NCBI GenBank assembly: GCA_944321685.1
Contig: CALUMH010000020.1
Coordinates: forward strand, 1-52,036
DNA length: 52,036 nt
Direction of reading: 5' to 3'
DNA from: an uncultured Muribaculaceae bacterium
GTDB taxonomy: Bacteria; Bacteroidota; Bacteroidia; Bacteroidales; Muribaculaceae
Part shown: positions 25,091-34,995 of the stretch, one piece after another
How the letters are laid out: the number at the start of each line of letters is the position of its first letter
Numbering within the stretch: position 1 is the first letter of the stretch
The notes under the pieces: model-generated
The model's database searches: none
Seen by the model: only the letters and a program-made list of their open reading frames with translations
Told to the model about the DNA's origin: nothing
Position numbers and translations under genes: made by a program

Positions 25091-26473
25091 TTAACGTCCG
25101 CCACCCAAAGCCTGGTACAGGTTGATGGCTGCCTGGTTGATGGTCAGGTCGGTGTTCAGCAGCGACACTTGGCTGTTAAGCAACGATTGCTGTGCCGTCA
25201 ACACTTCAAGATAGGTAGTGGTGCTCAAGCGAAGAAGGTCTTCGTTGTATTCCACGGCTTTTTGCAATTTCTCTACTTGCAATGCGATATTTTGGCGCAT
25301 TTCTTGCGATTTCTCCATTGTAACAAGTGCGTTGCTAACCTCGGCCGATGCACTGAGCACTGTGTTCTCGAATGTGTTCAACGCCTGCTGCTGGGCTGCC
25401 TTTTGCGCTTTCAACGTGGCAATGTTTTGCCCGCTGTTGAACAACGGCAAAGCCAACTGGCCTGCAAGGTTGATGAACCAACGTGCCGGGTCAAGGATGG
25501 CACTGCCCACAAGTGTGCCGTAACCACCCGTTGCCGACAAGGTGATATTGGGATAGAATGCCGTGCGGGCAAGGTTGGTTGCATAATATGCGGCTGCAAA
25601 CTGGTACTCGGCGGCACGTACATCGGGACGTGCTGCAAGGTAACTCATGGGAACACCAAATTCGAGTTCGGCAGGCAACACAACCATCGATTCGGTGTTG
25701 ATTTCCCACACTTGCGGCTCGGTATTGAGCAGCAGCGACATGGTGTTGTTAAGTTCGTTGATGGCCATTTCCACTTGCGGAATTGCCGACAACACGCTGT
25801 AGTAACTGGCCTCGCTTTGTACTATGGCAACTTCGTTGAAACGGCCTGCCTCCTTCATGTCGCGCATTACTTGCACGGTTTGCTTCCACAGGTCGGCTGT
25901 TTCGCGATACAAAGCCAATTGCTTGTTATAGGAAACCAGCGAGTAATAACAGTTGGCCACGGCACCTATGATTTGCGAGCGAGTTGCCTGCTCGTAAGCC
26001 TCGGTTTGCTTCAGGTTCACTTGAGCCTGGCGCTTGCTGTTCAACTTTTGCCCGAAAATGTCGATTTCCCAACTTACCGACAGCGGCAATTGATAGCCCC
26101 AGTCGAGGTCGTTGACCTTGAAAATCTTCGAGCCCGAACCGTTGGGGGCAAAGGTGAGTGAAGGCAGGTAAGAGAGACGTGCACCAAGCAATTGAGCATG
26201 GGCGATGTCAACGTTGAGTTTTGCATTTTGCAAATCGACGTTGTTGTCGAGTGCCATCGTGATAAGGGCTTGCAATTGCGGGTCGGTGAAAATTTCATCC
26301 CACTGCAAGTTGCCAAGTGCCGACGAATCGACAGGTTGTTCCAAAGCCTCTTTGTACTTGGCCGATTGGGTACTGTCGTCGGGCAGGTCGTATTTCTTGT
26401 AGATGTGGCAGCTGCCCATCACTGTGGCAATTACCACAGTGACGAGGAGCAACCGTATGTTTTTAATGTTCAT
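25091..26473 (-). CDS. RND efflux outer-membrane factor lipoprotein (TolC/OprM/NodT-like)
   Basis: A 460-residue outer-membrane lipoprotein with signal ending VMGSC. It contains two OEP repeats (about 60-245 and 265-455), seen as long coiled-coil helices such as QATRSQIIGAVANCYYSLVS and the second-half AAEYQFAAAYYATNLARTAF. As a trimer it forms the exit duct for the adaptor and pump encoded directly upstream (22 nt after the pump gene). The length and the lipid anchor fit the OprM/NodT branch. Confidence 0.9.
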   Translation of the reverse strand: MNIKNIRLLLVTVVIATVMGSCHIYKKYDLPDDSTQSAKYKEALEQPVDSSALGNLQWDEIFTDPQLQALITMALDNNVDLQNAKLNVDIAHAQLLGARLSYLPSLTFAPNGSGSKIFKVNDLDWGYQLPLSVSWEIDIFGQKLNSKRQAQVNLKQTEAYEQATRSQIIGAVANCYYSLVSYNKQLALYRETADLWKQTVQVMRDMKEAGRFNEVAIVQSEASYYSVLSAIPQVEMAINELNNTMSLLLNTEPQVWEINTESMVVLPAELEFGVPMSYLAARPDVRAAEYQFAAAYYATNLARTAFYPNITLSATGGYGTLVGSAILDPARWFINLAGQLALPLFNSGQNIATLKAQKAAQQQALNTFENTVLSASAEVSNALVTMEKSQEMRQNIALQVEKLQKAVEYNEDLLRLSTTTYLEVLTAQQSLLNSQVSLLNTDLTINQAAINLYQALGGGR

Positions 26474-26494
26474 ATCAGTTGAGTGAATGTTTCG

Positions 26495-29400
26495 TTAGAT
26501 TGAAAATTGTTCGAGTTCGTTCTTCATGCCCGAGTTGTCGGTATCCTTCCACTTGATGGGCGAGAACTTCTCTTGCAGAGCCTGGCACATTACGAACAGG
26601 CAAGGAACGATGAGCAGCTGGAATATCATACCTATCAACATACCGCCCACGGCACCGGTACCGAGCGCACGGTTACCATTGGCACCTACACCCGAGGCAA
26701 ACATCAACGGCAACAGACCGATGATAAGTGCCAACGAGGTCATCAAGATAGGACGCAGACGAGCTGCTGCACCCGATACTGCCGAGCCGACAATTGACAT
26801 ACCCGTCTGGCGGCGTTCAAGCGCATACTGCACAATAAGGATGGCATTCTTGGCAAGAAGACCGATAAGCATGATGAGCGCAATCTTGAGGTAAATGTTG
26901 TTGTCGATGCCGAACATACGTGCAAAGACGAATGTACCGAACAAGCCGAACGGAATTGACAAGATTACCGACAGCGGCAAGATGTAACTTTCGTATTGGG
27001 CACTCAAGATAAGGTAAACGAATACCAAGCAGAGCACGAAGATGATGGCCGTGGCCGCACTCGATGTGCCTGCCTCCTCACGGGTAAGACCCGAGAACTC
27101 GTAGTCGTAACCTTGCGGCAACACTTGCGATGCAACTTCACGAATGGCTTCGATTGCCTGACCCGAAGAGTATCCGGCATTGGGCGTACCGTTCACAGCC
27201 ATTGAAGTGTACATATTGAAACGGTTGATTACATCGGGGCCGTAAACACGCGACAGTGTGATAAAGTCGCTGATGGGTGCCATACCCGACGAAGTGCGAA
27301 CTTTCACATTTTTCAGTGTTTCGGGCGACACACGTGCATCGGGCGAAGCCTGCATCATCACACGGTAGAGCTTACCGAAACGGTTGAAGTTGCTGATGTA
27401 CATACTACCATAGTAGCCTTGCAGCACGGTGAGCACATTCGACGGCGATATGCCGGCACGCTTGGCCTTTGCCACATCAACATCAACAAGATATTGCGGA
27501 TAAGTGGGGTTGAAAGCCGAGTATGCCATCTGAATTTCAGGACGCTGGTTAAGTGCAGCAAGGAACTGCTGTTGTATGCCGAAGAACTTGTTCAAGTCGC
27601 CACCGGTCTTGTCTTGCAACTGGAACTCGAAACCGCTCGATACCGAGTAACCCGAAATCATAGGCGGAGCAAAGAACATGATGGTTCCGTCCTTTATCTT
27701 CATGGCTGTTGCGCCATAAAGTTTCTTGATGGTATTGGCAACACTTTCTTCTTCGGTACGGTCCTCCCAATTCTTCATCTTGATAATGGCCGAGCCGTAG
27801 CTGCTGCCTTGTCCGGCAATGAAGTTGTAACCTTGGATCACTGTACGCATCTGCACACCCGGCATTTGGCTAATAATCGCATCAAGGTCGTCGAGCACTT
27901 CCTGAGTGCGCTCTTGCGAAGTACCCGGGGGCATTGAAACAACTGCCATTATGGTACCGGTATCTTCATCGGGCACAAGACTGTTTGGCGTGGTTGACAT
28001 AAGCCAAACCAATACGCCGATAGATGCAGCAACAATAGCGCCTGAAAGCCATTTGGCCTTGATAAAGAAGCGCACGGCTCCGGAATATTTCTTCAGGACA
28101 ACGCTGTAACCGGCGTTGAACCCGGCATGGAAACGGTCGATGAACGACATTTTTTTGCCCTCACCTTCCTTGTGTGGTTTAAGGAACAGCGCACAAAGTG
28201 CCGGAGAAAGTGTCAATGCATTGATGGCCGAAATACCGATAGCCGCTGCCATAGTCAAACCAAACTGGCGGTAGAACACACCCGAAGTGCCGGGCATGAA
28301 CGACACAGGAATGAACACAAGCATCATGACAAGGGTAATCGAGACGATTGCGCTACCTATTTCGCCCATGGCATCGATAGATGCCTGACGCGGCGAATGG
28401 TAGCCTTCATCGAGTTTGGCGTGGACCGCTTCGACGACCACAATCGCGTCGTCCACCACAATGGCAATCGCAAGCACAAGAGCCGAAAGGGTGAGGAGGT
28501 TGAGCGAGAACCCGATGAGGTAAATCACAAAGAACGAACCGATAAGAGCCACAGGAATGGCGATGATGGGCACAAGTGTGGAGCGGAAGTCTTGCAAGAA
28601 GATATAAACCACGATTGCCACGAGGATAAATGCCTCGATAAGTGTCTTTACAACTTCGTTGATCGAAGCATCAAGGAAGTCGTTGGTATTCATAGGTATG
28701 TCGAAACGCAATCCTTCGGGAAGGCTCTCTTCGGCATCATCGATTACCGCAAGCACATTGTTGATAACTTCCGATGCATTGGAGCCTGCCGACTGGAACA
28801 CGATACAGGTAACACCAAGCGCGCCATTTACGCGGTTGGAGAATCCGTAATCGAGACGGCCCAATTCAAGGTCGGCCACATCTTTCAGGTAAAGTATATT
28901 GCCATCGTTGTCGGCACGGATAATAATGTCACCAAATTCTTCGGCTGTGGCAAGGCGACCCTTATAACGCATCACATACTGGAAGCTTTGATTGCCTCGT
29001 TCACCGAATTGACCCGGCGCAGCCTCGATGTTCTGCTCGGCAAGCACGGCCGAAATGTCGCTCGGTTCAAGGTTATATTGAGCCATGACATCGGGCTTGA
29101 GCCAAATACGCATCGAGTAATCCGACGACAGGGCGAATGCCTCACCCACACCGGCGATACGCTTGATTTCGGGAAGAACGTTGATCGACATATAGTTTTC
29201 GACAAATTCCTGGTTGTAACGTCCTTCGGGGTCGGAAAGTGTCACGCCCACAAGCATTGAACTTTGCCGCTTGCGTGTGATCACACCCACGCGAGTAACT
29301 TCGGCAGGCAACTGCGACTGTGCCTGAGCCACGCGGTTCTGCACATCCACGGCAGCCATGTCGGGGTCATAACCTTCCTTAAAGTAAATGGTGATGGTGG

Positions 29401-29665
29401 CACTACCGGTGTTGGTTGCCGATGATGTCATGTAGGTCATATTGAGCGCACCGTTGATTTGTTCTTCAAGAGGCGCGATCACCGAGTTCAGCACGGTTTG
29501 TGCATTGGCACCCGTGTAAGAGGTTGACACCGAGATTGTAGGCGGTGCAATGTTAGGATACTGCTCCAATGGGAGTGCAGCAAGCCCGATGCCACCGAGT
29601 ATAACGATGAATACCGATATTACGGTGGACAGAACAGGTCGTTTTATAAATGTACTTAAATTCAT
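26495..29665 (-). CDS. RND multidrug efflux pump (HAE1, AcrB-like)
   Basis: A 1056-residue inner-membrane pump with two large periplasmic loops and twelve helices. The proton-relay aspartates are in the fourth helix, LAIAIVVDDAIVVVEAV. Other AcrB marks are the N terminus LSTFIKRPVLSTVISVFIVI and the late MLIGLLAKNAILIVQYA. It exchanges protons for drugs, bile salts or other amphiphiles; the substrate cannot be read. It is followed by the outer-membrane factor and preceded by the adaptor gene (49 nt gap), so the tripartite pump is one operon. Confidence 0.93.
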   Translation of the reverse strand: MNLSTFIKRPVLSTVISVFIVILGGIGLAALPLEQYPNIAPPTISVSTSYTGANAQTVLNSVIAPLEEQINGALNMTYMTSSATNTGSATITIYFKEGYDPDMAAVDVQNRVAQAQSQLPAEVTRVGVITRKRQSSMLVGVTLSDPEGRYNQEFVENYMSINVLPEIKRIAGVGEAFALSSDYSMRIWLKPDVMAQYNLEPSDISAVLAEQNIEAAPGQFGERGNQSFQYVMRYKGRLATAEEFGDIIIRADNDGNILYLKDVADLELGRLDYGFSNRVNGALGVTCIVFQSAGSNASEVINNVLAVIDDAEESLPEGLRFDIPMNTNDFLDASINEVVKTLIEAFILVAIVVYIFLQDFRSTLVPIIAIPVALIGSFFVIYLIGFSLNLLTLSALVLAIAIVVDDAIVVVEAVHAKLDEGYHSPRQASIDAMGEIGSAIVSITLVMMLVFIPVSFMPGTSGVFYRQFGLTMAAAIGISAINALTLSPALCALFLKPHKEGEGKKMSFIDRFHAGFNAGYSVVLKKYSGAVRFFIKAKWLSGAIVAASIGVLVWLMSTTPNSLVPDEDTGTIMAVVSMPPGTSQERTQEVLDDLDAIISQMPGVQMRTVIQGYNFIAGQGSSYGSAIIKMKNWEDRTEEESVANTIKKLYGATAMKIKDGTIMFFAPPMISGYSVSSGFEFQLQDKTGGDLNKFFGIQQQFLAALNQRPEIQMAYSAFNPTYPQYLVDVDVAKAKRAGISPSNVLTVLQGYYGSMYISNFNRFGKLYRVMMQASPDARVSPETLKNVKVRTSSGMAPISDFITLSRVYGPDVINRFNMYTSMAVNGTPNAGYSSGQAIEAIREVASQVLPQGYDYEFSGLTREEAGTSSAATAIIFVLCLVFVYLILSAQYESYILPLSVILSIPFGLFGTFVFARMFGIDNNIYLKIALIMLIGLLAKNAILIVQYALERRQTGMSIVGSAVSGAAARLRPILMTSLALIIGLLPLMFASGVGANGNRALGTGAVGGMLIGMIFQLLIVPCLFVMCQALQEKFSPIKWKDTDNSGMKNELEQFSI

Positions 29666-29714
29666 TTCTCGATAATTGGTTAAGTTAAACTACCCTGTGA
29701 AACCGGGTGGGTGA

Positions 29715-30878
29715 TTATTGTTGTGCCGGGGTGGTTGCCTGTGCATTGCGCGGAGCAACAAGTGTGCCTGCACGAACCGAAGTACCTACGCCCTCGGTAA
29801 CAATCACGTCACCGACTTTCAATCCCGAAGTAACTATGTAGGTTTGTCCGTCGTTCACCGGCGAAATGGTAATATTGGTCGAAACGGCCTTGCTTGAGTC
29901 GTTTACGAGGTAAACATAAACACGGTCTTGAATTTCGTAAGTTGCCTTTTGCGGAATAATAATGAGATCTTTCGACGGTTGCGGGATAAGGATTTGACCG
30001 GTGAGGCCGCTACGGAGCATCCCGTTGGTGTTCTTGAACAAAGCGCGAACCGATGCAGTACCTGTAGAGCTGTCGAGCACACCCGAAACGGTAGAAACCT
30101 TGCCGGGAAGCGGATAACGAGTGCCGTTGGAAAGTTCAAGATATACCTCGGGCATCTTCTTGATAGCCTCATTGATGGTGCTTGCACCCTTATCGCTCAT
30201 GGCAATAATGTCTTTCTCGTTAAGCGAGAAATAAGCATACACTTCCGAAATGTCGGATACCGTAGTCAACGGTTGTGCCGATGACGGACTTGCAAGCGAA
30301 CCTTCGCGGTTGGGAATAGATCCAACAACACCGTTCGATGGAGCAACTACCTCGGTATAGTCAAGATTGCGTTGAGCATTCACAAGGCTTGCGCGAGCCT
30401 GGTTAAGCGCAGCTTCGGCCGAACGCAGATTCAGCACTGCTGTTTCATATTCATAGTCACTGATGATGTTCTTGTCATGCAGTTTCTTTTGGTTCTCCTC
30501 GGTAAGGCGTGCCGTTGCCACCTGGCTTTCGGCAGCTGCCACGGCAGCCTCGGCCGAACGCACTGCTGCCTCATATTGTACTTGGTCGATCGTAAACAAC
30601 AATTGGCCTTTGCTCACTACTTGGCCTTCGTCAACGTGTACTTTTGTGATGAAACCCGAAATTTGCGGACGTATTTCTATGTCGGTCTTACCTTTGATTG
30701 TGGTCGGATAGCTCTCATATAACGTCATGCTGTCGAGAGCCACGGTGAAAGTTTCAACCTGCGTCGGCATCGCGCCTTGCTGTTGGCTGCCGCCTCCACA
30801 AGAAGTCAAAAATCCTGTTATCGCAACGAAGAAAGCACACGGCTTGACGAGCGATAATAACATCTCTTTTTTCGTCAT
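29715..30878 (-). CDS. RND efflux periplasmic adaptor (AcrA-like lipoprotein)
   Basis: A 387-residue adaptor with a lipoprotein signal (VAITGFLTSC, Cys about 27). The order is membrane-proximal strands, a lipoyl half-motif (IRPQISGFITKVHVDEGQVV then SKGQLLFTID), a coiled-coil hairpin rich in Ala (VRSAEAAVAAAESQVATARL) and the second lipoyl half (EVVAPSNGVVGSIPNREGSL). It links the inner-membrane pump to the outer-membrane duct. It is the first gene of the operon. Confidence 0.92.
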   Translation of the reverse strand: MTKKEMLLSLVKPCAFFVAITGFLTSCGGGSQQQGAMPTQVETFTVALDSMTLYESYPTTIKGKTDIEIRPQISGFITKVHVDEGQVVSKGQLLFTIDQVQYEAAVRSAEAAVAAAESQVATARLTEENQKKLHDKNIISDYEYETAVLNLRSAEAALNQARASLVNAQRNLDYTEVVAPSNGVVGSIPNREGSLASPSSAQPLTTVSDISEVYAYFSLNEKDIIAMSDKGASTINEAIKKMPEVYLELSNGTRYPLPGKVSTVSGVLDSSTGTASVRALFKNTNGMLRSGLTGQILIPQPSKDLIIIPQKATYEIQDRVYVYLVNDSSKAVSTNITISPVNDGQTYIVTSGLKVGDVIVTEGVGTSVRAGTLVAPRNAQATTPAQQ

Positions 30879-30978
30879 AATTAATTGATTTAAATTTTAT
30901 TGTTATACAATTTAATGCGTTTTCCCTCTTATAATTTTCTTTTTACAGAGCGTAGATTGTCGCAATGAAATTTTGATG

Positions 30979-30986
30979 CAAAATTA
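30979..30986 (-). promoter_or_regulatory. -7 box of the efflux operon
   Basis: TAATTTTG on the minus strand, 100 nt before the adaptor ATG. No clear -33 element. The leader of about 95 nt contains no obvious regulator gene or long hairpin. Confidence 0.5.
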
Positions 30987-31146
30987 CTAATTATGGTTCG
31001 TTTGTTTTGTACTTTTTTCTCTTATTATTAGTCCAAACGTCCACAGACATATTAAAAAACATAAATATTCGGCAATAAACAAGCACATTATGGCGCAAAA
31101 TGAGCCATAATGCACATTGAACATATTACCATGCTTGTTCCCCTGA

Positions 31147-32058
31147 CTATGGGCACACCTCGGCCCAGTGGTGCGGTTCATCGCCGGTGTGTCGCAATAC
31201 CATGTAGGCTGCGGCCAGGCGCACTTCTTCCATAAGCCAACGAGGAGTGGAAGTGGCTCCGCAAATGCCTATGTTATCTTTCCCGGCGAGCCATGATGGA
31301 TTAATTTCGTCGGCCGATGATATTTGGTACGATTCAGGATTGGCCTGACGGCATTCTTCATAAAGGATTTTACCATTGCTGCTCTTGCTGCCGCATACAA
31401 ACAAGATAAGATCGTGCGAACGGGCAAATTCGCGTATGCGAGGTATGCGGTTGGCCACTTGGCGGCAAATGGTGTCGAAATATTCAAACCCGGCCTTACG
31501 GCGGCGCGATATTTCTTCAACCATGGCAGAAAACCCCTGAAGCGACTTGGTGGTTTGGGAATAAAGATAAATATCACGCGTAAAATCCACGCGATCAAGT
31601 TCTTCGATATTTTCCACCACAATGGCATTGCCATCAGTTTGTCCCACAAGCCCGTTTACCTCGGCATGGCCTTTCTTGCCATAAATTACGATTTGCGGAT
31701 GCGAGCCATCGGGCTGCAATTCATTGTAGCGTGCATGAATGCGGCGTTGCAATTGCAACACCACCGGACAAGTGGCATCCACTATGGTTATGCCGTTATC
31801 GGCCGCGGTGCGGTAGGTCGAAGGCGGTTCGCCATGCGCCCGCAACAGTACGGTAACATCGTGCAACCGGCGCAATTCGTCATGTGTGATGGTTTGCAAT
31901 CCTTTCGATTCAAGCCGTTCCACCTCGTTGGAATTATGCACAATATCACCCAGGCAATAAAGCCGTTCCGACTTAGCCAGTTCCTCCTCGGCTTTGCGTA
32001 TTGCAGTCACAACCCCGAAGCAAAACCCCGATTCGTTGTCAATCTCTATTGTCGCCAT
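31147..32058 (-). CDS. ispH: 4-hydroxy-3-methylbut-2-enyl diphosphate reductase IspH
   Basis: The enzyme makes IPP and DMAPP in the last step of the MEP isoprenoid pathway with a [4Fe-4S] cluster. The three cluster Cys are in GFCFGV, VDATCPVV and FDTICRQVANR. The His residues for diphosphate binding are in VHNSNEV, RAHGEPP and GKKGHAEVNGL. The 303-residue length is normal. The gene abuts cmk with no gap, so the pair is co-translated. Confidence 0.94.
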   Translation of the reverse strand: MATIEIDNESGFCFGVVTAIRKAEEELAKSERLYCLGDIVHNSNEVERLESKGLQTITHDELRRLHDVTVLLRAHGEPPSTYRTAADNGITIVDATCPVVLQLQRRIHARYNELQPDGSHPQIVIYGKKGHAEVNGLVGQTDGNAIVVENIEELDRVDFTRDIYLYSQTTKSLQGFSAMVEEISRRRKAGFEYFDTICRQVANRIPRIREFARSHDLILFVCGSKSSNGKILYEECRQANPESYQISSADEINPSWLAGKDNIGICGATSTPRWLMEEVRLAAAYMVLRHTGDEPHHWAEVCP

Positions 32059-32760
32059 CTATTCACCCGAAATTTTGCAATACAAGTCATACAGCCATCG
32101 GTTTTGCTCATCGATGGTCATGTGGGAATTATCGAGCGTGTATGCATCGTCGGCCTTGCGCAAAGGACTTTCCGTGCGAGTGGTGTCGATGCGGTCGCGT
32201 TCGGTCACGTTATGCAACACCTCTTCATATGTTACCGTGGCATCGCCTTTTGCCACAAGCTCGTCATAGCGTCGGCGCGCGCGAGTCTCGGCCGAAGCCG
32301 TCACATACACTTTCATTTCGGCCTCGGGGAACACCACCGTACCTATGTCGCGGCCGTCCATTACTATTCCCTTTTCTTGCCCCATGGCCTGTTGTTGCGC
32401 AACAAGTGCGCGGCGCACAGCCGGGATTTTTGCCACTTGGCTCACAACAGCCGACACGCGCATATCGCGTATCTCTCGCTCCACACAACGGCCATCCAGG
32501 TATGTCTCGGATTGTCCTGTTTCGGCATTCACGCCAAATGTGATTTTTATCTCGCCAAGCCGGCCTATGAGTTGCGTTTCGTCAATTGTACCGTCGGCAT
32601 TCACAAGCCCGTTTTCAAGACAGTAAAGAGTGACTGCTCGGTACATTGCCCCAGTGTCAATATAAGCATAACCTATGTGCCGGGCCAAAGCCTTTGCCAT
32701 AGTGCTTTTTCCTGTCGAAGAAAACCCGTCAATGGCTATGATGATGCGTTTCCGTTCCAT
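32059..32760 (-). CDS. cmk: (d)CMP kinase
   Basis: A 233-residue nucleoside monophosphate kinase. It has the P-loop [19 protein letters not shown], the acceptor segment [19 protein letters not shown] and [19 protein letters not shown], with a lid [11 protein letters not shown]. It phosphorylates CMP and dCMP. In many Bacteroidales cmk stands next to ispH and porQ; here the ispH link is kept and porQ is 14 kb away. Confidence 0.93.
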   Translation of the reverse strand: MERKRIIIAIDGFSSTGKSTMAKALARHIGYAYIDTGAMYRAVTLYCLENGLVNADGTIDETQLIGRLGEIKITFGVNAETGQSETYLDGRCVEREIRDMRVSAVVSQVAKIPAVRRALVAQQQAMGQEKGIVMDGRDIGTVVFPEAEMKVYVTASAETRARRRYDELVAKGDATVTYEEVLHNVTERDRIDTTRTESPLRKADDAYTLDNSHMTIDEQNRWLYDLYCKISGE

Positions 32761-32839
32761 AAACCATGAATTTTTTATTCATACAAAAATAGCAATCCTG
32801 CCCGAGAAAACCAAATCGCTCATGCGTGTCCTCAAAATA

Positions 32840-32875
32840 AAAAAGGCACACCGCCCATAAGAGGAGCGGTGCGCC
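32840..32875 (-). terminator. Terminator after gap
   Basis: GGCACACCGC (32845-32854) pairs, with one mismatch, with GCGGTGCGCC (32866-32875). On the minus strand TTTTTATTTTG follows. Confidence 0.8.
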
Positions 32876-32907
32876 TGCCCATATCTTTAAGTGACTGACT
32901 AAATTAA

Positions 32908-33930
<1,023 letters not shown>

Positions 33931-34077
33931 TTAGTTTGGTTAAAATATATTTCGTTTCAAGTTTTTACGGTTATTACTGTAACTCTTTCGGGCATTTATG
34001 CCGTTTTTCAACTTTCTTCCTGCAAACTTGGTGCGGCACTGAAAGATGTGTGCGGCAACCCTTTGTTATATTCACCG

Positions 34078-34085
34078 CAAAAGTA
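34078..34085 (-). promoter_or_regulatory. -7 box of gap
   Basis: TACTTTTG on the minus strand, followed by a leader of about 150 nt. The -33 region is not clear. Confidence 0.5.
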
Positions 34086-34141
34086 ATATATTTTTTTGGA
34101 AAATAGTCATGCAGCATAGTAAAATAATGGAAAAATTTCCT

Positions 34142-34149
34142 TAATTTTG
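34142..34149 (+). promoter_or_regulatory. -7 box of mscL
   Basis: TAATTTTG, 45 nt before the mscL ATG. It is divergent from the gap promoter and 56 nt away from it. Confidence 0.5.
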
Positions 34150-34194
34150 ATTTATGATTTTAACGGTCGGTTTCGACGCTAATATTAAGTAAAG

Positions 34195-34635
34195 ATGAAT
34201 TGGAAATTTTTGAAAGATTTCAAGACGTTTGCCATGCGCGGCAATGTGCTCGACATGGCTGTGGGTGTGATTATAGGCGGGGCATTCGGGAAAATAGTTT
34301 CCTCGCTTGTAAATAATGTGGTAATGCCTTTGCTGGGTATGCTGATAGGCGGCATCGATTTCACTTCGCTCGAACTGGTGCTGTCGCCTGCGAAAACCGA
34401 TGCCGACGGCACGGTGATACGCGAAGCGGTGACCATGCAATATGGAATATTCATTCAAAATACCTTTGACTTCATTATTATTGCATTCTGCATATTCCTG
34501 TTTGTAAAATTATTCACGCGCCTCACCCAAAGCAAGAAAGCCGAAGAAGCCAAACCTGCCGCCCCACCCGAGCCAAGTGCCGAAGCAAAATTGCTTACCG
34601 AAATCCGCGACTTGTTGCGTGAACGCAAGCAGTGA
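34195..34635 (+). CDS. mscL: Large-conductance mechanosensitive channel
   Basis: A 146-residue protein with two membrane helices. The N-terminal amphipathic helix and pore-lining TM1 read [20 protein letters not shown], then [22 protein letters not shown]2 is [18 protein letters not shown]. The tail is charged and Pro-rich and ends in a helical [14 protein letters not shown] bundle. It opens under membrane tension as a pentamer and releases solutes in osmotic downshock. The length is usual for the family. Confidence 0.95.
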   Translation: MNWKFLKDFKTFAMRGNVLDMAVGVIIGGAFGKIVSSLVNNVVMPLLGMLIGGIDFTSLELVLSPAKTDADGTVIREAVTMQYGIFIQNTFDFIIIAFCIFLFVKLFTRLTQSKKAEEAKPAAPPEPSAEAKLLTEIRDLLRERKQ

Positions 34636-34715
34636 GAGGTTTCTCAGTGGAGTTTTATTACTTGCAACACTTTTGTGGCCTCGTAGGGGCATCATAATCC
34701 GGCATTAACGTCATC

Positions 34716-34742
34716 GAGACGATATGCAGTGCACATCGTCTC
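34716..34742. repeat. Imperfect palindrome, GAGACGAT type
   Basis: GAGACGAT (34716-34723) pairs with ATCGTCTC (34735-34742), and the loop itself holds TGCA repeats. A related TGCACATCGTCT occurs at 11280-11291 beside the 82-bp repeat, which suggests a dispersed family. Confidence 0.55.
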
Positions 34743-34783
34743 AACAACATCAATAGTTGATTTACAATGCTTTATATAATGTG

Positions 34784-34823
34784 GCAGTAGTAGAGACGCA
34801 AAATCTTGCATCTCTACTACTGC
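34784..34823. repeat. Inverted repeat, GTAGAGACGC type
   Basis: GCAGTAGTAGAGA (34784-34796) pairs perfectly with TCTCTACTACTGC (34811-34823). The core GTAGAGACGCAAAATCTTGC resembles the palindrome at 36325-36352. Such GTAGAG(A/G)CGC elements look like dispersed intergenic repeats. It lies after mscL and may act as a terminator. Confidence 0.6.
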
Positions 34824-34995
34824 TTGACACCCCACCGGGCAACAGCCCCTATCCACCCTTTACAAAGAAGAAGCTTGCGCGTACATTTTGCCGATGGAAA
34901 ATTTGGCAGGTTGGACAAAATGTTGTTATTTTGCAGCCATTAAGGCAATATAAACCTATTTGAGTGTTGAGTTTTAATCCAAATTATTTATCGAT

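Larger units (their letters stand above)
34636..34995. other. Intergenic region with two hairpin repeats
   Basis: No gene is seen. The region carries hairpins at 34716-34742 and 34784-34823 described separately, then AT-rich DNA before the lipoprotein gene at 34996. A TATTTTG near 34924 could be an imperfect -7 box. Confidence 0.55.

Noticed and set aside
25088..26161. A 357-codon plus-strand frame antisense to the outer-membrane factor gene
   Set aside because: The minus-strand protein is a clear OEP family member; the antisense frame has no recognisable domain.
28127..29260. A 377-codon plus-strand frame antisense to the RND pump gene
   Set aside because: Shadow of the pump gene; composition dominated by His, Arg and Cys.
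31324..32769. A 481-codon plus-strand frame antisense to ispH and cmk
   Set aside because: Both minus-strand genes have complete catalytic motifs. The long antisense frame is a consequence of codon use.
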